Source: Aquitalea sp.
GTDB lineage: Bacteria; Pseudomonadota; Gammaproteobacteria; Burkholderiales; Chromobacteriaceae
Reading direction: 5' to 3'
DNA length: 5,681 nt
NCBI GenBank assembly: GCA_019232735.1
Contig: JAFANL010000088.1
Coordinates: forward strand, 1-5,681
Position 1 is the first letter of the stretch. Each line of letters starts with the position of its first letter. Of this stretch, positions 1 through 5,046 are shown one piece after another. The notes below the pieces were generated by a model. The model was not told the DNA's origin and ran no database searches. It saw only the letters and a list, made by a program, of their open reading frames with translations. The position numbers and the translations under genes were made by a program.

Positions 1-147
1 CAGGGCCTGTCGCGCTACAGCCCGGATACCGGCACCGAGGCCGACTACATCGTGGTGGAAATGGCCAAGCACATCCTGGGCAAGAACTGGATGAAGGACT
101 ACGTGGAAAAAGCCCGCAACGGCGGTATCGAACGCGTGCTGCTGTAA
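1..147 (+). CDS. C-terminal 48 codons of a truncated gene, possibly a large FAD/Fe-S oxidoreductase (DUF3683 type)
   Basis: The reading frame is open from the first base of the window and stops at TAA 145-147; the start lies outside the window. The visible peptide begins QGLSRYSPDTGTEADYIVVE and ends GGIERVLL. It is soluble, with no membrane segment and no visible cofactor motif. From memory, the pattern TGTEADY-x-VVE followed by YVEKA-x-NGGIERVL resembles the extreme C-terminus of the very long betaproteobacterial proteins that combine an FAD-linked oxidase domain with a CCG-type Fe-S domain (DUF3683 proteins). That is recall rather than a motif-based assignment, so the product name is tentative. 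Codon use is typical of the window. The nearest convincing terminator is at 323-348, about 175 bases past the stop, which leaves a long 3' untranslated region or a separate transcript. Confidence 0.7.
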   Translation, partial: QGLSRYSPDTGTEADYIVVEMAKHILGKNWMKDYVEKARNGGIERVLL

Positions 148-322
148 GCCTGACCACCACAGGCACTGTGTGTTGAAACCCCTCTCGCTTTCTGGAAAGA
201 AAGCGAGGCTCCCTTACAGGGTAAGGGCGGGGGGATGGGGAATAGACGGGAAGGCTGCGGAATCAAGCGGCCCGGCTTCGCCGGGTCCAGCACAATCGCA
301 CCGACACGCTGTCTGCAGCCTG
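148..322. other. Gene-free intergenic stretch with tandem hairpins
   Basis: No convincing gene is seen here. Three inverted repeats stand out. CTCGCTTTCT (184-193) and AGAAAGCGAG (198-207) form a perfect 10-bp stem closed by GGAA, a GNRA-type tetraloop. CCCTTAC (211-217) and GTAAGGG (221-227) form a perfect 7-bp stem. CCCGGC (271-276) and GCCGGG (280-285) form a perfect 6-bp stem. The first two stems lie three bases apart and are followed by a G-rich run (228-240). None has a good T-tract in either direction, so they do not look like terminators. A REP-like intergenic repeat or a structured 3' untranslated region is possible. Confidence 0.55.
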
Positions 323-348
323 CCGCAGGTCTTGGCCTGCGGTTTTTT
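323..348 (+). terminator. Rho-independent terminator, plus strand
   Basis: CCGCAGG (323-329), a six-base loop and CCTGCGG (336-342) form a perfect 7-bp GC-rich stem, followed directly by six T (343-348). It would end transcription from the plus-strand gene stopping at 147 or from any RNA made in 148-322. The last T of the tract is also the first plus-strand base of the convergent GST gene's stop codon (TGA, read on the minus strand from 350 to 348), so the two transcription units abut exactly. Confidence 0.85.
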
Positions 349-1100
349 CATTGTTGGATGCAAGACTCAGGGCGATGCTGGCGATAGATGCCTTGCAACC
401 AGTCGTACAAGGGACGCTGCACAAAGTCCTGCCGCCATTGCCATACCACCGCAGGCAAACGCGCTTGCATGGTGGCCTCATCGCCCTCCCATGGCAGTAA
501 GGGCCACAGCAATGACGCAGCGGTCAGGTCAGCCCGGCTAAAGGCTTCGCCCACCAGATAGTCCCGCCCCTGTAGCGCCGTTTCCAGCTTGTCCAGCGCC
601 TGCCCCAGTTGTGGTAGTGCCGCAGCGGCATTGGCAGGGTTGATTTGCATCTTGTAATACATGGCAGGGCGGATCAGGGGAAACAAGGCCTGAAATACCC
701 GACCTTGCAGGCGAGGCGCACCGCGCAGCAAAAAAGCCATGGCATAGCGCCGCTGCCGCAGCACATGAGAATAAAACCATAGCCGCAGTGGCACACCGAT
801 TTCATTACCCAGCCATTGTTCCCACTCCCGCGCCTGTATCGCCAGTTGGGGATCGGCCGGTGTCAACGCCAACTGCGGCCAGCGCTGTTCCAGATAATCA
901 ATGATGGCGGCCGAATCCTGCACGATGTACAGCCCATCCCGCAGAATCGGCAGCGAGCTGGCGCTGGCCAGCCGCTTGCTCCACAGCAGGTGCAGGCCAG
1001 GCAACAGGTTTTTCACCTGATAAGGCTGCTGCTTGTGGTCCAGCGCCCAGCAGGCTTTCTCGCAGAAATGGGAAAACGGAAACTGGTAGAGTGCAAGCAT
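348..1100 (-). CDS. Glutathione S-transferase family protein
   Basis: This 250-residue protein has the standard two-domain GST layout. The thioredoxin-like N-terminal domain spans about residues 1-75: the opening strand runs into SHFCEKACWALD (Ser9 and Cys12 at the usual catalytic position), LPIL near residue 50 carries the expected cis-proline, and DSAAIIDYLE is the glutathione-binding Asp/Ser motif. The helical C-terminal domain has YLVGEAFSRADLTAASLL, the typical N-capping box. The family conjugates glutathione to electrophiles or acts in thiol redox chemistry in the cytoplasm; the substrate cannot be read from the sequence. The start is supported by AAGGAAG (minus strand, 1113-1107) six bases before ATG. 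A terminator at 1171-1198 separates it from the upstream minus-strand gene, so it probably has its own promoter in 1101-1170, where I find only weak hexamers. It has no obvious link to the polyamine genes. Confidence 0.92.
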   Translation of the reverse strand: MLALYQFPFSHFCEKACWALDHKQQPYQVKNLLPGLHLLWSKRLASASSLPILRDGLYIVQDSAAIIDYLEQRWPQLALTPADPQLAIQAREWEQWLGNEIGVPLRLWFYSHVLRQRRYAMAFLLRGAPRLQGRVFQALFPLIRPAMYYKMQINPANAAAALPQLGQALDKLETALQGRDYLVGEAFSRADLTAASLLWPLLPWEGDEATMQARLPAVVWQWRQDFVQRPLYDWLQGIYRQHRPESCIQQ

Positions 1101-1170
1101 GATTCACTTCCTTGCCATCATCACGGCAGATGCAATGACATTAGAATAACGATGATTGCAAATCGGGAAA

Positions 1171-1198
1171 AGAAAAAAGGGCGGCACCTGGCCGCCCT
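1171..1198 (-). terminator. Rho-independent terminator of the polyamine-binding protein gene
   Basis: Read on the minus strand, AGGGCGGC (1198-1191), a five-base loop and GCCGCCCT (1185-1178) form a perfect 8-bp stem that runs into a T-rich tract (1178-1171). It starts 30 bases beyond the stop codon at 1228. It should make the polyamine-binding protein gene monocistronic and insulate the GST gene from it. Confidence 0.92.
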
Positions 1199-1227
1199 GC
1201 ACCTTCCCCAGACCATACTTTCTTTAT

Positions 1228-2322
1228 TCAGCGTCCGCTCTTGTACTCGCTCCACAACCGGTTCATCAGCCGTGTCAGATCACTGGGCAGCGGCAGCTCC
1301 ACATACATGCCCTTGAGCTGGGCCTCGGTCGGATAGACGTTCTGGTCATTGACGATTTCCGGCTTGGTCATTTTCTTTGCCGACACATTGGCAGTGGGAT
1401 AGAACACCTCATTGGTAATGCTGGCACTAACGTCCGGCCGCAGAATGTAGTTGATCCATTTGTGTGCAGCCTCCGGGTGATTGCTGTCCTTGGGGATGCC
1501 CATCAGATCAAACCAGATCGGCGTATTACCCTTCACCATCTGGTAGCGCAGCTCATAGGGCTTGCGTGCTTCATGCGCACGGTTGCGGGCAATATTCACA
1601 TCACCCGAATAGCCGATCGCCAGACAGATGTCGCCATTGGCCAGATCGTTGATATAGCCGGAGGAGTTGAACTGGGTGATATAGGGCCGCAGCTTTTTCA
1701 AGGTCTCGTACGCTGCGTGGTAATCTGCCTGGTTCTTGCTGTTGGGGTCCTTGCCGATGTATTTCAACACCAGTGGAAACACATCGGTTGGCGAATCGAG
1801 CATGCTGACACCGCAGTTGAGCCGGGACAGGTATTCCGGTTTGAACACGATGTCGAAGCTATCCAGTGGCACATCCTTGCCCAATGCCTTTTGCAGCTTG
1901 GTCACGTTGATTCCCATCCCGGTCGTGCCCCAAGCATAAGGCACACCATACTGATTGTGCGGGTCCATGGTGGCAACGATCTTCATCAGCACCGGATCCA
2001 GATGCATCAGATTGGGCAGCTTGCTCTTGTCCAGCTTCATGTATACCCCGGCCTCGATTTGCTTGGCCATGAAGGTGGACGATGGCACCACCACATCATA
2101 ACCAGCCCTGCCGCTGAGCAGCTTGGCCTGCAGGGTTTCATCCGTGTCGAAGACATCGTATTTGACCCGGATATGGCCCTCCTTCTCAAAATTGGAAACC
2201 GTGTCCTTGGCAATGTAGTCCGACCAGTTATAGACATTGACTTGAGCTTCTTCGGCAAATGTGGGCGCCGCCAGTAGCGTTGCGCACAACATGGCCGCCA
2301 TGCGGGGCAGAAATGACCTCAT
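1228..2322 (-). CDS. potF: Periplasmic polyamine-binding protein of an ABC transporter (PotF/SpuD/SpuE family)
   Basis: This 364-residue protein aligns along its full length with E. coli PotF as I recall it. A Sec signal peptide covers residues 1-23 (basic start, hydrophobic core, TFA|EE cleavage). The mature protein starts with the family block NVYNWSDYI (Trp33, Ser34, Asp35, Tyr36). Other shared blocks are YDVVVPSSTF (75-84), YAWGTTGMG (129-137), YINDLANGDICLAIG (223-237) and LRPDV (294-298). Pocket positions equivalent to PotF W244, D247, F276, D278 and Y314 are Tyr238, Asp241, Trp270, Asp272 and Tyr308; PotF E185 corresponds to Asp180. It should bind putrescine or spermidine in the periplasm and deliver it to an inner-membrane ABC importer. 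No permease or ATPase gene is next to it, and a terminator follows, so it looks like an orphan binding protein. TGAGGA (minus strand, 2334-2329) lies six bases before ATG. Exact ligand, and hence the symbol, is less certain than the family. Confidence 0.93.
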   Translation of the reverse strand: MRSFLPRMAAMLCATLLAAPTFAEEAQVNVYNWSDYIAKDTVSNFEKEGHIRVKYDVFDTDETLQAKLLSGRAGYDVVVPSSTFMAKQIEAGVYMKLDKSKLPNLMHLDPVLMKIVATMDPHNQYGVPYAWGTTGMGINVTKLQKALGKDVPLDSFDIVFKPEYLSRLNCGVSMLDSPTDVFPLVLKYIGKDPNSKNQADYHAAYETLKKLRPYITQFNSSGYINDLANGDICLAIGYSGDVNIARNRAHEARKPYELRYQMVKGNTPIWFDLMGIPKDSNHPEAAHKWINYILRPDVSASITNEVFYPTANVSAKKMTKPEIVNDQNVYPTEAQLKGMYVELPLPSDLTRLMNRLWSEYKSGR

Positions 2323-2349
2323 GATGTGTCCTCAGTGTGAAAATGCGCT

Positions 2350-2362
2350 TCCTCCGTACAGC
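2350..2362. promoter_or_regulatory. Possible secondary operator half-site
   Basis: TCCGTACAGC (2353-2362) is identical to ten bases of the dyad upstream of the PaeA homologue. It lies 42 bp, about four helical turns, from the same half-site in the main dyad at 2392-2403 and in the same orientation. Only one half is conserved. It would fall in the leader of the polyamine-binding protein transcript. This is inference. Confidence 0.35.
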
Positions 2363-2380
2363 ACTTCCCGTGCTTTCTGC

Positions 2381-2389
2381 TGTTATACT
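2381..2389. promoter_or_regulatory. Overlapping divergent -10 elements for tetR (+) and the polyamine-binding protein (-)
   Basis: On the plus strand TGTTATACT is an extended -10: a TG at 2381-2382 and TATACT at 2384-2389. It would start tetR transcription near 2396, inside the dyad. On the minus strand the same bases give TATAAC (2387-2382), which would start the polyamine-binding protein transcript near 2375. No good -35 hexamer is seen for either, which fits an extended -10 on one side and a weak or assisted promoter on the other. Confidence 0.6.
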
Positions 2390-2407
2390 AACTGTACGTA
2401 CAGCCAG
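2388..2407. promoter_or_regulatory. Dyad operator, probable TetR-family binding site
   Basis: CTGTACGTACAG (2392-2403) is a perfect 12-bp palindrome. Allowing two unmatched bases on each side it extends to CT...AG, 20 bp in all, a typical size for a TetR-family site. It covers the expected start point of the plus-strand tetR transcript and the -35/-10 spacer of the minus-strand promoter, so a bound repressor could shut both. A near copy lies at 5013-5031 in front of the PaeA homologue. That the adjacent TetR protein binds here is inferred from position and symmetry. Confidence 0.7.
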
Positions 2408-2512
2408 TTTGTTGACGATTATCCTGCCGCGTCAAGTCTGATGACCGGCAAACAACTACAACTGCAAACAGATAGCGGGTAAATTGACAGAATTAGCAAC
2501 AGAGATAGCCTG

Positions 2513-3127
2513 ATGACCGACAACTCCACCGATGGCCGTCGTCAGCGTGGCGATGCCAGCCGACAGCTCCTGATTGATGCCATGATCCACGCCGTTGCCC
2601 TGCACGGCCTGCCCGGCGCCACCATTTCAGTGGTTGCCGAACTGGCTGGCGTGTCGCGCAGCCTGGTCAACTTCCATTTCACCCAGAAAGAGCAATTGCT
2701 GGAAAGCGCACTGGCATACGCCTTGCTGATCTATGAACAATCCCTGAGCACCGTGCTGGCCGCACATCAGCAATCCCCGCGGGCACGGCTGCAGGCAGAC
2801 ATCCTGCACGACATCCGTTTTGCATCCGAACATTCCGAGCTGCTGGCCTTGTGGTATGCCAGTTGGAGCGAACGGCAATCGCTGCAGCAATACCGCAATA
2901 CCACGCTGGCTGCGGACCGCAGCTATCGCAGCAGCTACCAGACCTGTTTCCAGCAGCTGCTGGACAATACGGAGCTGGCACGGCGTTACGCTCACATCAT
3001 CGACTGTTTCATTGATGGCATGTGGCTGGACTGTCATCTTGATCCGGAGGCCTTCCAGGTTGACGACGCCTGCTCTACTGCACTGCTGTTGCTCGAGACG
3101 CTACTGGTCAAGCCAGTCGGCCATTGA
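2513..3127 (+). CDS. TetR-family transcriptional regulator, BetI-like
   Basis: This is a 204-residue cytoplasmic DNA-binding protein of usual TetR length. The N-terminal helix-turn-helix spans about residues 17-63: RQLLIDAMIHAVALHG leads into ATISVVAELAGVSRSLVNFHF, then the conserved Lys-Glu-x-Leu-Leu that begins helix 4. The C-terminal ligand and dimer domain has SELLALWYASWSE and a late IDCFIDGMWLDCHL block, both reminiscent of BetI-type C-terminal domains. It is transcribed divergently from the polyamine-binding protein gene, and the 190-bp gap contains a strong dyad at the predicted promoters, so autorepression and control of that neighbour are likely. The ligand could be a polyamine or another amine; nothing in the sequence proves it. 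The start at 2513 is the only plausible ATG because an in-frame stop lies at 2480-2482. The ribosome binding site is weak (AGAG near 2501-2504). Confidence 0.9.
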   Translation: MTDNSTDGRRQRGDASRQLLIDAMIHAVALHGLPGATISVVAELAGVSRSLVNFHFTQKEQLLESALAYALLIYEQSLSTVLAAHQQSPRARLQADILHDIRFASEHSELLALWYASWSERQSLQQYRNTTLAADRSYRSSYQTCFQQLLDNTELARRYAHIIDCFIDGMWLDCHLDPEAFQVDDACSTALLLLETLLVKPVGH

Positions 3128-3148
3128 ATGCATGCCGGCCATGAAATG

Positions 3149-3174
3149 AAAAAAGAGGAGGCTTGCGCCTCCTC
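3149..3174 (-). terminator. Terminator of the Asr-like gene, possibly bidirectional
   Basis: GAGGAGGC (3155-3162), loop TTGC and GCCTCCTC (3167-3174) form a perfect 8-bp stem. Read on the minus strand it is followed by six T (3154-3149), so it ends the Asr-like transcript, whose stop is at 3209. An alternative register pairs AAGAGGAGG (3153-3161) with CCTCCTCTT (3171-3179). On the plus strand, downstream of tetR, the T-tract is poor, so termination of tetR here is less certain. Confidence 0.85.
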
Positions 3175-3208
3175 CTCTTGCACTGCGAGTGAGCTGTCGC
3201 TTAACGGC

Positions 3209-3505
3209 TTAGTGATTGTGTTTGTGCACCATGGTCTGATGGTGCTTCATCTTGTGGTGACGATGGTGCTTGTGCACATGCTTCTTGGCAGCCTGTGCCT
3301 TTTGTGCAGCCGGAGCAGAAGCCGCTTTCATGGCCTTGTGCTGCTGCTTGGCATGATGGATCTTGGCCTGATGCTTTTTGGCATGCGCCTTGGCCGGTGC
3401 CGTGACGGCAGGCTTGGCAGCAGGGGCCGAGGCATCAGCCGCAAAGCCGGCAGCGGAAGCCAGACCAAACACGGCGGTCAGGATGAGTGCGGCGATCTTT
3501 TTCAT
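3209..3505 (-). CDS. asr: Small exported His/Lys/Ala-rich protein, acid-shock protein Asr-like
   Basis: The 98-residue product begins MKKIAALILTAVFGLASAAGFA, a clear Sec signal peptide with likely cleavage after Ala22. The mature part is low-complexity: Ala, Lys, Pro, His and Gln dominate, only one acidic residue (Asp24) is present, and there is no Cys or Trp. The block AAQKAQAAKKH (66-76) closely matches the repeated QKAQAAKKH of E. coli Asr. The last 23 residues contain 11 histidines. Asr of enterobacteria is a disordered periplasmic protein induced by acid; a buffering or chaperone role fits the composition, and metal binding by the tail is possible. I chose the ATG at 3505 because GGGAGA (minus strand, 3517-3512) lies six bases upstream and it opens the signal peptide. 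The longer frame to 3568 would put 21 non-signal residues in front. Phased repeats at 3602-3641 suggest response-regulator control. Because low-complexity sequence weakens homology, the name is probable, not certain. Confidence 0.82.
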   Translation of the reverse strand: MKKIAALILTAVFGLASAAGFAADASAPAAKPAVTAPAKAHAKKHQAKIHHAKQQHKAMKAASAPAAQKAQAAKKHVHKHHRHHKMKHHQTMVHKHNH

Positions 3506-3575
3506 GGTCATTCTCCCGTAAGACGGCTTTATTGAAAGGTGGGGGCAGGCGGTGTTGTCTGCCTCCATGTCTTGT

Positions 3576-3641
3576 ATCTTAGGGAGGGGAAAGCGGCACG
3601 TCTGTGAGACTCTTGTAAGCCTGTGTAAGCAATCGTAACCG
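3576..3641 (-). promoter_or_regulatory. Candidate promoter of the Asr-like gene with 10-bp phased response-regulator repeats
   Basis: On the plus strand GTAA occurs at 3615, 3625 and 3635, an exact 10-bp period, within TGTAAGC (3614-3620), TGTAAGC (3624-3630) and CGTAACC (3634-3640). A weaker fourth unit, TGTGAGA, lies at 3603-3609. Read toward the gene, the units are GGTTACGATT, GCTTACACAG, GCTTACAAGA and GTCTCACAGA. They end next to the expected -35 region (about 3604-3599, CAGACG, poor). A fair -10, TAAGAT (minus strand, 3581-3576), follows at about 17 bp. Tandem 10-11 bp direct repeats abutting a weak -35 are typical of OmpR/PhoB-family activation (RstA, CpxR, PhoB, OmpR). Which regulator acts here is not determined. 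Confidence 0.6.
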
Positions 3642-3643
3642 GC

Positions 3644-4951
3644 TCAATCCGTACTGGCTGGCGCGGGCAAGGCCCGGGTCACCAGCAACTGGTCGATGCG
3701 GTAGTTGTCGATGTCCACCACCTCGAATTTATAGCCGGCATACTCGACATGATCGGTCCGCTTGGGAATCTTGCGCAGCATGTACATCATGAAGCCGGCG
3801 ATGGTTTCGTAGTTCTCGTCATCGGGGAAGCTGTCGATATCCAGCGCACGCAATACATCTTCCACCGGCGATGCACCATCCACCAGCCAGCTGTCGGCAT
3901 CGCGCTGCACGATTTGTTCTTCCTGATTTTGCGACACCAGATCACCCATCACCGTGCTCATCACATCATTGAGCGTGATGATGCCCACCACCAGCGCATA
4001 TTCGTTCATCACCACGGCAAAATCCTCACGTGATGCCTTGAAGCGCTCCAGCAGCTCGGACAAGGTCAGGCTGTCCGGGATGATCAGCACATTGCGGATG
4101 GTCAGCTCGCGCTTGATCGAGACGCTTTGCTGATTCACCAGCCGGGTAAGAATGTCCTTGGAGTCGACATAGCCCACCACCGCATCCACCACACCATCAC
4201 ACACCAGGTATTTGGCATGCGGATTTTCGGCAATCTTGCGTTTGATGCTGCCTTCTTCTTCCTGCAGCGTGAAATACACCACACTTTCACGCGCCGTCAT
4301 TGAAGAGGGCACCGTGCGGCTTTCCAGCTCGAACACGTTTTCGATCAGGTGATGCTCCTGCTGCTGCAACACCCCGGCCTCGGCGCCGGCCTCCATCATG
4401 GCCACGATATCGTCCGGCGTCAGGTCATCCGGCCGCGCTGTCGGCAAGCCAAACAAGCGGAACAACAGATTGGCCATGCCGTTGAACAGCCACACCAGCG
4501 GCATGAACAGCCCGACGCACGTCTGCATCGGCCGCACCACGCGCACGGCAATCTGCTCCGGTGCCGACATGCCCAGCCGCTTGGGCATCAAGTCGGCAAA
4601 CAGGACAAACAAGGAGGTCACGGTGACAAAAGACAGCAAAAAGCTGACCCGCTCCACCCAGTCTGCAGAAAAAACCAGATGCAGCAGCTGAGCAAAATAG
4701 GGGGTAAACGCGGCTTCACCCATGATACCGGCCATGATGGCTACTGCATTCAGGCCGATCTGCACCACGGTAAAGAACAGGCCAGGCTGGGATTGCAAGG
4801 CCAGTACCCGCTCGGCACGCACATCCCCCTCTTCGGCCATCTGCCGCAGCTTGATCTTGCGCGCTGCCGCCAGCGAGATTTCCGAAATGGAAAAGAAGGC
4901 GCTGATCAGGATCAGCACGGCAATGACCGTCAGGTTTTGAACCAGGTTCAC
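3644..4951 (-). CDS. paeA: PaeA/YtfL-type inner-membrane protein (DUF21-CBS-CorC_HlyC)
   Basis: With the GTG start chosen here the protein has 435 residues, close to E. coli YtfL (PaeA). The DUF21/CNNM membrane domain covers about 1-190: hydrophobic segments near 6-26, 58-80, 100-120 and 142-168, with SAFFSISEISLAAARKIKL after the first. Two CBS domains follow at about 213-338, ending VVGIITLNDVMSTVMGDL, and a CorC_HlyC domain at about 347-427 includes RKIPKRTD and VVDIDNYRIDQLLVTR, nearly identical to YtfL as I recall it. PaeA protects Salmonella and E. coli from cadaverine and putrescine and has been proposed to be a polyamine exporter; other relatives are linked to Mg2+/Co2+ transport. An upstream TTG at 5053 is in frame but lies before the predicted transcription start near 5030, and it adds 34 residues absent from YtfL. 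GGAA (minus strand, 4961-4958) lies six bases before GTG 4951. No terminator follows, so some read-through into the Asr-like gene is possible. Confidence 0.9.
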   Translation of the reverse strand: MNLVQNLTVIAVLILISAFFSISEISLAAARKIKLRQMAEEGDVRAERVLALQSQPGLFFTVVQIGLNAVAIMAGIMGEAAFTPYFAQLLHLVFSADWVERVSFLLSFVTVTSLFVLFADLMPKRLGMSAPEQIAVRVVRPMQTCVGLFMPLVWLFNGMANLLFRLFGLPTARPDDLTPDDIVAMMEAGAEAGVLQQQEHHLIENVFELESRTVPSSMTARESVVYFTLQEEEGSIKRKIAENPHAKYLVCDGVVDAVVGYVDSKDILTRLVNQQSVSIKRELTIRNVLIIPDSLTLSELLERFKASREDFAVVMNEYALVVGIITLNDVMSTVMGDLVSQNQEEQIVQRDADSWLVDGASPVEDVLRALDIDSFPDDENYETIAGFMMYMLRKIPKRTDHVEYAGYKFEVVDIDNYRIDQLLVTRALPAPASTD

Positions 4952-5012
4952 GCAAAGTTCCAGGGAGTTGGCGACGATATGTCTATGTAGTGTAGCAGCC
5001 GTAGATGACAGG

Positions 5013-5046
5013 ACTGGCTGTACGGACAGTTGAGGCAGTATAACAG
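5013..5046. promoter_or_regulatory. Divergent promoter-operator module, near copy of the tetR-region module
   Basis: Read on the minus strand, CTGTTATACT (5046-5037) gives an extended -10 for the PaeA homologue, with start near 5030. The next block, AACTGTCCGTACAGCCAGT (5031-5013), differs at one base from the plus-strand sequence at 2390-2408. Its core CTGTCCGTACAG (5029-5018) is a 12-bp dyad with one imperfect pair and lies just past the expected start. Read on the plus strand, TATAAC (5039-5044) may serve as -10 for the HIT gene, with start near 5051. The dyad is seven bases from the promoter core here and two bases in the tetR region. Binding by the TetR protein encoded at 2513-3127 is inferred. 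Confidence 0.65.

Noticed and set aside
170..541. Plus-strand open frame of 123 codons in the left intergenic region
   Set aside because: It runs through several hairpins and the rho-independent terminator and into the antisense of the GST gene; no ribosome binding site or recognisable domain.
1156..2277. Long plus-strand open frame of 373 codons
   Set aside because: It lies antisense to the polyamine-binding protein gene, has no family resemblance and a His/Arg/Gln-rich composition typical of antisense frames, and its start overlaps the minus-strand terminator.
2484..2512. Perfect -35 hexamer TTGACA upstream of tetR
   Set aside because: No -10 is found at 15-19 bp; the expected position overlaps the start codon.
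3541..3566. Short GGCAG/CTGCC hairpin between the PaeA and Asr-like genes
   Set aside because: The stem is only about 5 bp and no T-tract follows on the minus strand, so it does not qualify as a terminator.
3506..3568. Extended N-terminus of the Asr-like protein starting at 3568
   Set aside because: It would begin at or upstream of the predicted transcription start (about 3569) and place 21 residues ahead of a clear signal peptide; the ATG at 3505 has a good ribosome binding site.
4349..4990. Plus-strand open frame of 213 codons
   Set aside because: It is antisense to the well-supported PaeA homologue and shows His/Gln/Arg-rich non-protein-like composition.
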